Assembly: GCA_046350595.1 (NCBI GenBank)
Contig: JAXMAC010000043.1
Coordinates: forward strand, 1-25,230
DNA length: 25,230 nt
Direction: 5' to 3'
Source of the DNA: JAHFOW01 sp046350595
GTDB taxonomy: Bacteria; Planctomycetota; Brocadiia; Brocadiales; Brocadiaceae
The notes beneath the pieces were generated by a model. That model worked only from the letters and a program-made list of their open reading frames with translations. It made no database searches and was not told the origin of the DNA. Positions within the stretch are counted from its first letter, which is position 1; every line of letters begins with the position of its first letter. The position numbers were made by a program, and so were the translations under genes. Positions 1 through 7,460 of this stretch are shown here, piece by piece.

Positions 1-22
1 GTGGCAAGGCGCGCCTCGCCAC
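1..22. repeat. Near-perfect 22-bp palindrome
   Basis: Both halves carry GTGGC/GCCAC ends around a central AGGCGCGCCT; only one symmetric pair is mismatched. It resembles a REP-type repeat unit and is directly followed by another dispersed repeat at 36-57. Seen in sequence; function unknown. The element may begin upstream of the window. Confidence 0.6.
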
Positions 23-35
23 TACGCTGTTATAG

Positions 36-57
36 AAGTCGCCGAAGGCCTAATTTA
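36..57 (+). repeat. Dispersed repeat, copy 1 (AAGTCGCCG.AAGGCCT core)
   Basis: This stretch reads AAGTCGCCGAAGGCCT followed by an AT-rich ATTTA tail. It recurs almost unchanged at 11275-11297, upstream of hypF, with one extra T and one A/G change. In both places it lies on the plus strand upstream of a plus-strand gene, so it may be a repeat or a shared control site. Confidence 0.55.
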
Positions 58-100
58 AATGCATAAGAATTTTCATTATATTTGTGTGGGTTTTCTGTCG

Positions 101-129
101 GTAGAGACAAGGCATTACCTTGTCTTTAC
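101..129. repeat. 12-bp inverted repeat, GTAGAGACAAGG family
   Basis: GTAGAGACAAGG is followed by a 5-nt loop (CATTA) and CCTTGTCTTTAC, giving 11 of 12 paired positions plus a possible G-U pair. It lies in the leader of the octaheme cytochrome gene. The outer motif GTAGAGAC recurs at 6723 and at the right edge of the window (25220), which suggests a dispersed palindromic family. It could also act as an mRNA hairpin. Confidence 0.6.
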
Positions 130-160
130 ATGAATAACTGGAACAAAGGGGATGTTGTAT

Positions 161-1648
161 ATGAAATTGAAACTGGTGTGCTTTGTATGTTTTGCGATAT
201 TATCTCTCTTCGGTGTTGAGACTTTTGCATCAGAGGAACAACCACAACCTCAACCGCCGAATCTGAGCAATCAAACACAACTGTGTTTGACCTGCCATAA
301 AAAATATACCCCTGGAATAGTAGAAGACTGGCTTACGAGCAGACATTCAATAACAACCCCTGAAATGGCGCTTAAAAAACCCGTTCTGGAAAGGAGAATT
401 TCTAACGAGAATATCCCTGAGACCTTGCAATCAGTTGTCGTCGGCTGTTATGAGTGTCATAGTCAGAGTCCTTCCTTGCATAAGGATAATTTCGATCACT
501 TCGGATTTCAGATTAACGTCATTGTCTCGCCAAACGACTGCAAGACATGCCATTCTGTTGAGGTTGAACAATATGCAGAAAGCAAAAAGGCCCATGCGCT
601 GGACAATCTTCAAAACAATCCTGTTTACCACACCTTTACGGAAACGGTTTTAACCTCGACGGAAATCAAAGGGAACAGAATTGTTGATATTCACGCGTCA
701 AACAATGCAAAGGCAGAGACGTGTTATGCGTGCCATGGCACGAAAATTACGGTGAACGGGTTGAAGAGCGTATCAACACAACTCGGCGACATTGACGTGC
801 CGGATCTTAGTGGATGGCCAAATCAGGGTGTTGGAAGGATTAATCCGGATGGAAGTTCTGGCGCGTGTACGTCATGTCATCCAAGGCATAGTTTCTCCAT
901 AGAGATAGCCAGAAAACCATACACCTGTTCCCAATGTCATCTGGAACCGGACGTCCCGGCGTTCAATGTTTACAAGGAAAGTAAACATGGAAATATTTTT
1001 GCATCGAAATATCAGGAATGGAACTGGACGAATGTCCCCTGGAAGGTAGGCGTGGATTTTAAGGCCCCTACGTGCGCTACATGTCATAATAGCCTTCTCA
1101 CTACTCCTGACGGTAAGGTGATTGCGCAAAGGACACATGATTTTAGTTCAAGGCTATGGGTCAGGATATTTGGCCTCCCTTATTCCCATCCACAACCTAA
1201 AAATGGTAAGACCTATTTAATCAAAAACAAAGATGCCATACCCCTTCCTACGGATTTTTTGGGGCAACCGGCGTCCGAATACCTGATTAGTAAGACTGAA
1301 CAAACACTCCGTCAAAGGGAAATGAAGAAGGTATGTCAGGCATGTCACAGCACTGATTGGACTGACCGCCACTTTGCTAAATTGGATTGCACGATTGCAG
1401 AAACGGACAAAATGGTGTTAACGTCCACGCAACTCCTTCTCAATGCATGGGGCAGAGGCCTTGCAGACCCAACGAATCCCTTTGATGAACTCATAGAATA
1501 CCTGTGGGTACGGCAGTGGTTCGTGCACGCAAACTCGATACGATTCGCATCTGCTATGGGCGGACCCGACTATGCCACATTTGAAAATGGGTGGTGGGAA
1601 TTGACAACAACCCTCCGTGAGATTCAGGAGTTGGTACAGAACAAATAA
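161..1648 (+). CDS. Octaheme cytochrome c, hydroxylamine oxidoreductase (HAO) family
   Basis: A signal peptide (first ~24 residues, cleaved near TFA/SEE) precedes eight CXXCH heme sites (CLTCH, CYECH, CKTCH, CYACH, CTSCH, CSQCH, CATCH, CQACH), matching the octaheme HAO/nitrite reductase fold. The last ~100 residues form the HAO-like helical tail (DPTNPFDELIEYLW, then GPDY). Length (~495 aa) is normal for the family. I start at ATG 161 rather than ATG 152, because AAAGGGG abuts ATG 152 but is well spaced from 161. Anammox bacteria carry many such paralogs, which oxidise hydroxylamine or hydrazine or reduce nitrite, and these act in the anammoxosome. After heme 6 the usual Asp-His pair before PxxExYxxSKHG reads Asp-Val, so the reaction is uncertain. 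A Tyr in GPDY might supply the heme cross-link, but I cannot prove this. Confidence 0.88.
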   Translation: MKLKLVCFVCFAILSLFGVETFASEEQPQPQPPNLSNQTQLCLTCHKKYTPGIVEDWLTSRHSITTPEMALKKPVLERRISNENIPETLQSVVVGCYECHSQSPSLHKDNFDHFGFQINVIVSPNDCKTCHSVEVEQYAESKKAHALDNLQNNPVYHTFTETVLTSTEIKGNRIVDIHASNNAKAETCYACHGTKITVNGLKSVSTQLGDIDVPDLSGWPNQGVGRINPDGSSGACTSCHPRHSFSIEIARKPYTCSQCHLEPDVPAFNVYKESKHGNIFASKYQEWNWTNVPWKVGVDFKAPTCATCHNSLLTTPDGKVIAQRTHDFSSRLWVRIFGLPYSHPQPKNGKTYLIKNKDAIPLPTDFLGQPASEYLISKTEQTLRQREMKKVCQACHSTDWTDRHFAKLDCTIAETDKMVLTSTQLLLNAWGRGLADPTNPFDELIEYLWVRQWFVHANSIRFASAMGGPDYATFENGWWELTTTLREIQELVQNK

Positions 1649-1664
1649 AAAATTTTGAGAGAAA

Positions 1665-1692
1665 GATTGCTTCGCTGTCGCTCGCAATGACA
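1665..1692 (+). repeat. Dispersed repeat (GATTGCTTCGCTGTCG...CGCAATGAC), copy 1
   Basis: A second copy lies at 14354-14381 in the opposite orientation; about 25 of 27 positions agree. Both copies are intergenic and just 3' of a gene. The sequence type (ATTGCTTCGCT...CGCAATGAC) is a common short interspersed repeat in bacterial genomes. Confidence 0.7.
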
Positions 1693-1895
1693 GGCAAAGG
1701 CAGAACTTTTTGCACAGACTCTTTAGGTTTGAGTCTGACCATGGTAGTAGTCGTTTCCTGACGGTGATGAGCAATTCAAAACAGCGTGCCTGTGCCATTT
1801 CGCACTAGGATTTGGCTTCTACCAAAAACATTGAAATTTCCATACATCAAAAGCACTGAAAAATTCATTCAAACTAAATTTATTTAACAATTTTA

Positions 1896-1923
1896 TTGAA
1901 AACGTTAGAAGTAACAGTACAAT
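1896..1923 (+). promoter_or_regulatory. Possible sigma70-type promoter for the Cys-rich protein gene
   Basis: TTGAAA (1896-1901), a 16-bp spacer and TACAAT (1918-1923) lie in AT-rich DNA about 180 bp before the start codon. A second TTGACA occurs at 2026-2031, but I see no good -10 at proper spacing from it. Inference from consensus only. Confidence 0.35.
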
Positions 1924-2102
1924 TATTAAAAATGGTTATTTGCTGACCGTTATCCACGTTTCCTATTTTCCTGATTTTTACCAGAGGAAGAGAGGATTAA
2001 AAATTCAAAGCATAACCCCGTAAAATTGACAATGAAGCCGTACGGAGAGGCATAAGTACCGTTTGTTACCTTTTAACTTTTTTAGAGGAGGTTTGGGAGA
2101 GT

Positions 2103-2657
2103 ATGGTGAGAAAAAGGGTTTTGGGAGTAGTTTTTTGTGCAGTTGCTTCTTTATGCGTGATGACATGGAGTGGCGCAGTTGCGAGGGCTGATGAACCGGC
2201 AGAAGAGACGCACAAACATAGTGAAAAGGGGCTTGCGCCTGAACATGCTACCGTAGAACAACCTATGTGTCCACATTGTAAAGATGTGCGGCTAAGTCCG
2301 GAAAAGGGCAGGACACTTGCCGCGCAGGTCATGGTTTGCCCAGATTGCAAAAACGAGATCGGGGAACTTGCCGTTCATCACTGTGACAAATGCGGGCAGG
2401 ACGTGCTCGTATGTGTAATGTGTCAAAAGGCTGCAGCTGAGTTAAAAGCCGCTACCATGGAAGGAAAATGCCCAAAGTGTAAAGAGGTACGGGTAAGGCC
2501 TATCAAGGGAAAGACACTGGCAAAGTGGGAAATGAAGTGTCCTGACTGCAAGAAAAAATCTCAGGAATGGCTGATTCAGCATTGCGATAAGTGTGATGTA
2601 GACTTCATCGCCTGTCCTATATGCAAGAAGCAGCAGGAAGAAAAGGGTAAAAAATAA
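2103..2657 (+). CDS. Exported cysteine-rich protein with two duplicated four-CXXC modules
   Basis: I do not recognise a named family. A Sec signal peptide (residues 1-29, likely cut after ARA) is followed by a His/Glu-rich linker and two similar ~52-residue modules at about 56-107 and 123-174. Each has four CXXC pairs: CPxCK, then KGxTLA, CPDCK, HCDKC and CxxC. The sixteen cysteines and conserved HC histidines suggest two zinc-ribbon or rubredoxin-like units binding Zn or Fe, or storing or relaying metal. CXXCH never occurs, so it is not a c-type cytochrome. The start has a strong AGGAGG at 2086-2091. It follows the octaheme cytochrome on the same strand, but 454 bp of repeats separate them, so a shared operon is doubtful. 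The C-terminal tail is lysine-rich. Confidence 0.75.
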   Translation: MVRKRVLGVVFCAVASLCVMTWSGAVARADEPAEETHKHSEKGLAPEHATVEQPMCPHCKDVRLSPEKGRTLAAQVMVCPDCKNEIGELAVHHCDKCGQDVLVCVMCQKAAAELKAATMEGKCPKCKEVRVRPIKGKTLAKWEMKCPDCKKKSQEWLIQHCDKCDVDFIACPICKKQQEEKGKK

Positions 2658-2670
2658 AACAATGCCAGAT

Positions 2671-2699
2671 GCAGGTTCAATCGTGGTCGATTGACCTGC
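2671..2699. repeat. Imperfect hairpin after the Cys-rich gene
   Basis: GCAGGTTCAATCG pairs with CGATTGACCTGC around a 4-nt loop (TGGT) with a single bulged base. It begins 13 bp after the stop codon. No T-run follows, so it is not a classic intrinsic terminator, but it could protect the mRNA 3' end. Confidence 0.5.
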
Positions 2700-2720
2700 A
2701 AGGATTATTAAAGCAATGTG

Positions 2721-2743
2721 GGAGCAGGTTTAAAACCTGCTCC
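2721..2743. repeat. Perfect 11-bp palindrome between convergent genes
   Basis: GGAGCAGGTTT, one central A, then AAACCTGCTCC. It lies between convergent genes, where it may serve as a bidirectional end structure or be a REP-like repeat. No poly-T tract is adjacent on either strand. Confidence 0.6.
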
Positions 2744-2815
2744 TGCTGCCGCTTATTCCAACGTTAGGTAATGTTGCCTGGGGTGGAAGTTTTTCGTAGT
2801 TGTTTTTTCCCTTTA

Positions 2816-3550
2816 TCAATGCGATACAGGCGCGCCATGTGACGGGTACATCTGCTTCGTTGCCTCATATTTTTTAAATTCTTCAAATTCCGCCGTTGCC
2901 TCGGCGCTCATGCCTTTTAACAGATAAACAACGCCTAAATAATTATGCGCCGTTCCCAGTTTAGGGTCTAACTCCAGCGCTTTTTTATGGGCTGCGATGG
3001 CCTCATCGAGTTTTCTCTGTTTACAATAAATCAATCCGAGTTCGTTATATGCCAAAGCAAGGGATGGGTTTAGCTCCAGCGCCTTCATTTGCATCTTAAC
3101 TGCATCTTCAAATTGCTCATTCATACGGTAAACAACGCCTAAGCTGTGATATATCATAGGGTCTTCGGGTTTTAATTCCAGCTCTTTCCGGTAAATTGCG
3201 CCTGCCTTATCGAATTTACCCTGTGTGTAAAATGCCTTTCCAAGTTTTTCATAGGCGTTGGTCATGGCGGGATCCAATTCTATGGCCTTTTGCCATGCCG
3301 CAATTGCCTCGTCAAATCCCCCCTTTTTGATTTTTTCCAGGCCGTAATTATAATACTCCTGTGCGGTCATTTTTTCAGGGAGTTTTACCTCAACTATTGG
3401 TTGTTGGGTTTCAGAAGCCCCCTCGCTTGTGGTTTCTGTTCCTGCAACTTCAATATTTTCAGATGTTTCTTTTTTGCTACAACCGGTTAACGGTGCAAAC
3501 AATACCAATCCTGCAATGGTTAGTAACGGCAAGTTTTTTCTTATGTTCAT
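2816..3550 (-). CDS. TPR-repeat lipoprotein
   Basis: A lipoprotein signal peptide with lipobox LTGC (Cys near residue 24) is followed by an acidic, Thr/Ser-rich linker and about five tetratricopeptide repeats spanning roughly residues 65-230. The repeat consensus (LGxxY...GxxxEAIxxxxKALELxP) is plain. TPR lipoproteins are membrane-anchored scaffolds for protein complexes; the partner cannot be told. The true start is ATG at 3550 with GGAG upstream; a TTG one codon earlier is less likely. It is the last gene of the minus-strand group and is separated from the polyprenyl synthase gene by a repeat-containing 189-bp gap, so it may have its own promoter. Confidence 0.85.
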   Translation of the reverse strand: MNIRKNLPLLTIAGLVLFAPLTGCSKKETSENIEVAGTETTSEGASETQQPIVEVKLPEKMTAQEYYNYGLEKIKKGGFDEAIAAWQKAIELDPAMTNAYEKLGKAFYTQGKFDKAGAIYRKELELKPEDPMIYHSLGVVYRMNEQFEDAVKMQMKALELNPSLALAYNELGLIYCKQRKLDEAIAAHKKALELDPKLGTAHNYLGVVYLLKGMSAEATAEFEEFKKYEATKQMYPSHGAPVSH

Positions 3551-3705
3551 CAAATCTTATTCTCCAATAAATTTCTTGTAATGATATTGTGAATCCTTTG
3601 AGAACGGTTGAACTTACACTTCTTTCATTATCCGAGGCTGTAATAAGTTCAAATCTGTCCTGTTTATTAAAAAACATCTCTATTTTCTTACGATTGAACC
3701 CGACA

Positions 3706-3729
3706 TTCAAGGCTGAAGCCTTGAGTTAC
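3706..3729. repeat. Dispersed palindrome (CAAGGCT..AGCCTTG), copy 1
   Basis: CAAGGCT (3708-3714), GA, AGCCTTG (3717-3723), followed by AGTTAC. The same element recurs at 6669-6692 with AA in the centre and the same AGTTAC flank. Both copies lie just beyond the stop codon of a minus-strand gene. Confidence 0.7.
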
Positions 3730-3739
3730 CTTATCAGTG

Positions 3740-4723
3740 TCAGGACATACGTTTGGCCATAAATGATGCAATTTCTTTAAAAACAGTTTTATCTTCTACG
3801 GGAATATGGTCTATTGTTTTATATGCCTGTTGTATCAAATCATCGGCATAATCCTGCGCATATTTCATGGCGTTATATTTTTTGAAAATCTCCAGCGCCT
3901 GCTTTATATCGTGGTCTTTCGTCTCGTCGCGGGGTTTTAACATAATAGCGCGCAGATGCTTTTTTTCATCTTCAGAAGCGACCTGGAGCGCATAGGAATA
4001 CAGGAAACTTGCCTTGCCTTCCTTTATATCAGAACCAATGACCCCTCCCCTCCCCTTACCATGGGTTAAGTCGATTAAATCATCGCGAATTTGAAAGGCA
4101 GGCCCCATGTTCTTTCCCAGCATCCAGATATTTTCAACGACTTCATCGGAGACGCCCGCCACAATAGCGCCGCCAACCATACCGCAGGCAAGGTAATATC
4201 CCGTCTTTAGTTCAACCATGTTCATATACTGGCTGACGGAAAAATCTTCAGCAGCCCGTGCATTGATGTCAAGCGCCTGGCCTTCTACGGTTTTCTCATA
4301 GGTCAGTGTCAGCACCTGTAATAGCTTCAACTTCCTTTCCAGAGATACGGGACTTGCGAGGGCGCTTTTATATGCACACGCAAGGAGATAATCACCCGCG
4401 TTAATGGCATTGGCTGTACCGTATTTCACCCATACGGTGGGCTGGTCACGCCTCATCGTATCGCCGTCTTCAATATCATCGTGCATGAGAAACATATTGT
4501 GAAGGGTTTCTACGGCAAGCGCAAAATGGATGGCATCATTCGGATTTCCGCCCAGGGCCTCGCAGGTGATCAGGCACAGCGCCGGTCGAACCCTTTTTCC
4601 TCCAGTATGCATGTGATGCCATATCGGTTCGCTCAGATAGTCCTTTTTGTCCGGCGGGATGAGATCTTTTAACAATTTATCTATTTTTGCGCCGTAGGTT
4701 TTTATAGATTCTTCAATACCCAT
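3740..4723 (-). CDS. Polyprenyl diphosphate synthase (trans-prenyltransferase)
   Basis: It condenses isopentenyl diphosphate with allylic diphosphates to make a C15-C40 prenyl chain for quinones, glycosyl carriers or other isoprenoids. The substrate motif GGKRVRP is near residues 41-47, the first Asp-rich motif DDIED at 82-86 and the second DDLID at 214-218. The first motif is DDxxD without the two-residue insertion of classical bacterial farnesyl synthases, so GGPP or a longer product is more likely; chain length cannot be fixed by eye. Length 327 aa is normal. ATG 4723 has AGGA six bases upstream. It sits downstream of efp and hemW; IspH in the next plus-strand unit makes its substrate. Confidence 0.9.
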   Translation of the reverse strand: MGIEESIKTYGAKIDKLLKDLIPPDKKDYLSEPIWHHMHTGGKRVRPALCLITCEALGGNPNDAIHFALAVETLHNMFLMHDDIEDGDTMRRDQPTVWVKYGTANAINAGDYLLACAYKSALASPVSLERKLKLLQVLTLTYEKTVEGQALDINARAAEDFSVSQYMNMVELKTGYYLACGMVGGAIVAGVSDEVVENIWMLGKNMGPAFQIRDDLIDLTHGKGRGGVIGSDIKEGKASFLYSYALQVASEDEKKHLRAIMLKPRDETKDHDIKQALEIFKKYNAMKYAQDYADDLIQQAYKTIDHIPVEDKTVFKEIASFMAKRMS

Positions 4724-4745
4724 CTTTGTTCCTTATTCTAAGAAG

Positions 4746-4800
4746 TTGGGAAGATGAGAAGTCACGAAGTTGAAGATATCCATACTTCTCAACTTCCCAA
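4746..4800. repeat. 17-bp inverted repeat between efp and the prenyl synthase gene
   Basis: TTGGGAAGATGAGAAGT (4746-4762) pairs with ACTTCTCAACTTCCCAA (4784-4800) with one mismatch around a 21-nt loop. On the minus-strand transcript it would fold in the leader of the prenyl synthase gene. It may be a MITE-like repeat or a processing site. Confidence 0.6.
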
Positions 4801-4857
4801 AATCTCAATTTCTGGCATACGCAATAAAATTTACAAATTACGAATTAAGATGGAAAT

Positions 4858-4875
4858 AAATCCAAAATCCAAAAT
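4858..4875. repeat. AAAATCC short tandem repeat, intergenic copy
   Basis: Direct repeats of the unit AAAATCC lie just past the efp stop codon. The same unit forms two in-frame insertions inside hypF (11893-11928 and 12508-12535), so it is a dispersed repeat of this genome. Confidence 0.65.
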
Positions 4876-4878
4876 AGT

Positions 4879-5436
4879 TTATTCCCTGCTGATAAATTCG
4901 CCCGTCCGTGTATCCACCTTTATAGTTTCGCCAGTATTAACATAGAGAGGTACCTTTACAATGAGTCCGGTTTCTAATTTTGCAGGCTTATAGACATTCA
5001 CCACGGTATCTCCTTTTGAGCCGGGGTCGGTTTCAACCACTTTAAGGGTTACGGATGTCGGTAATTCAATCGAAAGGGGTTTGCCTTCATAAAAAGCGAT
5101 CTTTGCCTGACTATTTAAGGTCATATAAGGCATGGCATCCGCTACCGCCTCTTTGGATATGGATACCTGCTCATAATTTTCGGTATCCATGAAGCAGTAA
5201 TTATCCCCGTCTTTGTACAGGTATTCCATCGTGCGATAATCCAGGAATATGTCCTCCAGTTTGTCGGTAGACCTGAACCGTTTCTGTACTACGCTCTCTT
5301 GTTTCAAACTCTTCAATTTTGCCTGTACCATACCGCGCCAGTTTCCCGGGGTGACGTGCTGATAGTCAACGACCAGATATAGTTCACCATCAAGCTTTAT
5401 AACGGTACCTCTCTTAATTTCTGTTGCACTTATCAA
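4879..5436 (-). CDS. efp: Translation elongation factor P
   Basis: EF-P binds between the P and E sites of ribosomes stalled on polyproline and promotes peptide bond formation. The N-terminal KOW-like domain (about 1-64) and two OB domains are present, with the family ending TGEFISRE; 185 aa is standard. The start is TTG at 5436, preceded by GAGGAG with 8-nt spacing; no in-frame ATG is available. The tip loop reads HVTPGNWRGM, so the position holding the modified Lys34 (E. coli, PGKGQ) or Arg32 (Pseudomonas) is Asn32, with Trp33 and Arg34 after it. No EpmA/EpmB or EarP gene is visible nearby. It lies 35 bp downstream of hemW and is probably co-transcribed. Confidence 0.95.
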   Translation of the reverse strand: MISATEIKRGTVIKLDGELYLVVDYQHVTPGNWRGMVQAKLKSLKQESVVQKRFRSTDKLEDIFLDYRTMEYLYKDGDNYCFMDTENYEQVSISKEAVADAMPYMTLNSQAKIAFYEGKPLSIELPTSVTLKVVETDPGSKGDTVVNVYKPAKLETGLIVKVPLYVNTGETIKVDTRTGEFISRE

Positions 5437-5471
5437 TGTAAAAACTCCTCAATAAAAATTTTACTTAACTA

Positions 5472-6617
5472 TTACACAAATTCTGACATAATGGTATCCG
5501 CAACATACAACCCTTTTTGCGTGAGTTTGAGTCTTTTATTATCATAGGTGACAAACCCCTCTCTTCGGAATTTGTCTATTTGTTCAGAAAATTGTTCTTC
5601 TATGGTATAGCCGAATCGTTCATAAAAATCTGTGTTTGATATGCCCTGACGCAATCGTAAAGCCATAATAATGGTTTCAGCCGCACGTTGGTCTTGTCCC
5701 AAACATTCATGAAAGGTCTTTATACTTTTATTATCGTGTATGTCTTCGATGTACCGAAACACATCTTTTTCATTTGCGCTCCTTACTCCATTGATGAAGG
5801 AATACGCGCCAGCTCCCACGCCAACATAGCCCTTGTTCTGCCAGTAAATAAGATTATGAGTACATTGAAATCCGTTTCTCGAAAAATTCGAAATTTCATA
5901 GTGATGGTAACCATGGCGCGTCAAAGAACGTATTGTGGTCTTGTACATTTCCAATTCTGTATCTTCATCCAACGTGCAAATAACCTTGTTGTTCAGGTCT
6001 CTCGTAAGCGGCGTTCCATCTTCATAAGTTAATGAATACGTAGAAATATGCTCTGGATTCAGTTCTATGACAGTATTCAGGTCTTCTTCCCAGTCAGCGA
6101 GGGATTGATTGGAACACCCGAAAATAAGGTCAATGTTGATATTTTTAAAACCTGTGCTTCGTAACAAATCAAATGTCTTTCGGGCGTCATCGCCCGAATG
6201 TATGCGTCCGAGAAGTTCTAATTGTCTCTCCTGAAACGACTGCACCCCCATGCTGATTCGATTTACCCCATACTCTTTTAATACCTTTGCCTTATCAATA
6301 TTCATCGTTCCTGGATTTGCCTCTAAGGTGTACTCGTACGCTTCGGAGCCTGGTATTGCATTATTAAGAACAGAGCGAAGGAGTTTTTCTAATTGCAATT
6401 CAGTTAATATGCTTGGCGTCCCCCCCCCGATGTAAATCGTGTTAAATACATACTGCCCTTTTAACCCAACGATTTCTTTTTCAAGGGCGGTAAGGTATTT
6501 ATCTATGAATGTTGATTCTGAAACGAATGAATTAAAGTCACAGTAGCGACACTTCTGTGCGCAAAAGGGAATGTGAATATAGAGGGCGTGAGGAACTGTA
6601 TCTTTTAATGTTTTCAC
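5472..6617 (-). CDS. hemW: Radical SAM heme chaperone HemW (HemN-like)
   Basis: HemW is a radical-SAM family protein that binds and delivers heme; older annotation calls it oxygen-independent coproporphyrinogen oxidase. The 4Fe-4S motif CAQKCRYC is at residues 19-26, followed by GGGTPS (SAM-binding), the EANPGT strand and the C-terminal HemN helical domain. The Cys count of the cluster motif and the 381-aa length fit HemW rather than true HemN (~455 aa). The start is GTG at 6617; I see no clear Shine-Dalgarno sequence and no in-frame Met before the first conserved strand. A heme chaperone suits a host with large amounts of cytochrome c. Confidence 0.9.
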   Translation of the reverse strand: MKTLKDTVPHALYIHIPFCAQKCRYCDFNSFVSESTFIDKYLTALEKEIVGLKGQYVFNTIYIGGGTPSILTELQLEKLLRSVLNNAIPGSEAYEYTLEANPGTMNIDKAKVLKEYGVNRISMGVQSFQERQLELLGRIHSGDDARKTFDLLRSTGFKNINIDLIFGCSNQSLADWEEDLNTVIELNPEHISTYSLTYEDGTPLTRDLNNKVICTLDEDTELEMYKTTIRSLTRHGYHHYEISNFSRNGFQCTHNLIYWQNKGYVGVGAGAYSFINGVRSANEKDVFRYIEDIHDNKSIKTFHECLGQDQRAAETIIMALRLRQGISNTDFYERFGYTIEEQFSEQIDKFRREGFVTYDNKRLKLTQKGLYVADTIMSEFV

Positions 6618-6668
6618 GGTAATTGTTGTTTAACAGGTAACTCAACTCCGAAAGATTGGGTTACCCGT

Positions 6669-6692
6669 TTCAAGGCTAAAGCCTTGAGTTAC
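6669..6692. repeat. Dispersed palindrome (CAAGGCT..AGCCTTG), copy 2
   Basis: CAAGGCT (6671-6677), AA, AGCCTTG (6680-6686), then AGTTAC, matching 3706-3729 in the same orientation. It lies between the glycosyltransferase gene and hemW. A GTAGAGACAA motif is also present at 6723. Confidence 0.7.
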
Positions 6693-6737
6693 ATCTCCTT
6701 CTTACTGTTTCAAGTTATTCATGTAGAGACAACCCCC

Positions 6738-7460
6738 TTAATCCACCCTTGCTAAGATAGATGGTGAGGTTAACTCCCTTTCTATAATACTCTTGTAATA
6801 ATTTAATCGTATATGCGGATCTTTCATATTGCCCTGGAATTGTTTTGTAGGGTTTTTATAAAGTAGTTTAACAGGTATTTCCTTCACCCGCAAGCCCAAC
6901 TTCCATGCCTGTATCCAGAATTGCATGGGCATGCCATAGCCATATTCGGTCAGATGCATGAGCTTCAGTTTTTCGACCTTGTACGTTTTAAATCCGCAAA
7001 ACGAATCTGTCAGACCGAATCCTGTTATACCGTTTATGATACCAGTTATTCCCTGATTGATTCGATATCGTTCCTGTGGAACATTTTTATGAGTTGTTCC
7101 GTGCAATAAATATCGGGAACCCGATATGATATCATAGTCGTTAAACGGGATTTCTTTTAAAAACAGTGGAATCTCTTCGGGTTCGTGCTGGCCGTCGCTG
7201 TCAATCGTCAGCAGGTAATCATACCCATGATCTATTGAAAAAAGAAATGCATCGATAATAGCTTTGCCATATCCAAGATTCCCGGGATGTGTGATAACAT
7301 GGACGTGTGATATATGCATCAGTTTTTCATGCAGGTTACTGGCAGAACCGTCGTCAACGACGAGCACATCCAGGGGAAATTTCTTGACTCTTTGAATAAT
7401 ATCGGCCGCATCTATTTCATTAAAAACAGGGATGGCAGCGAGTATTGTGTAATCGCGCAT
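6738..7460 (-). CDS. Family 2 glycosyltransferase (dolichol-P-mannose synthase-like)
   Basis: A GT-A fold glycosyltransferase that transfers a sugar from a nucleotide donor, probably to a lipid carrier or envelope glycan. N-terminal AAIPVFNE, VDDGS (35-39), the donor/metal motif DSDGQH (DxD at 87-89) and GSRYL are visible. It has no C-terminal membrane anchor, so it is likely cytosolic or peripheral. The 240-aa length fits single-domain DPM1-like enzymes. Donor and acceptor cannot be told. Its ATG immediately follows the folD stop codon (no intergenic base), implying translational coupling. A 120-bp repeat-containing gap separates it from hemW. Confidence 0.85.
   Translation of the reverse strand: MRDYTILAAIPVFNEIDAADIIQRVKKFPLDVLVVDDGSASNLHEKLMHISHVHVITHPGNLGYGKAIIDAFLFSIDHGYDYLLTIDSDGQHEPEEIPLFLKEIPFNDYDIISGSRYLLHGTTHKNVPQERYRINQGITGIINGITGFGLTDSFCGFKTYKVEKLKLMHLTEYGYGMPMQFWIQAWKLGLRVKEIPVKLLYKNPTKQFQGNMKDPHIRLNYYKSIIERELTSPSILARVD

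Larger units (their letters stand above)
1649..2102. other. Gene-free stretch with repeats and leader of the next gene
   Basis: This 454-bp gap holds a dispersed repeat (1665-1692), a small inverted repeat (AGACTC at 1717-1722, GAGTCT at 1731-1736), an AT-rich segment with a possible promoter (1896-1923), and the ribosome binding site AGGAGG at 2086-2091. I see no coding sequence; the minus-strand reading frames across 1418-1798 are shadows and repeat read-through. Confidence 0.6.

Noticed and set aside
872..1138. Minus-strand reading frame inside the octaheme cytochrome gene
   Set aside because: It is antisense to a gene with eight clear heme motifs and shows no domain or ribosome binding site.
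2026..2031. TTGACA as -35 of a promoter for the Cys-rich gene
   Set aside because: No -10 sequence at 16-19 bp; the TTGAAA/TACAAT pair upstream fits better.
4801..4878. CRISPR-like array in the AAAATCC repeats
   Set aside because: The units are 7 bp without unique spacers; this is a simple tandem repeat.
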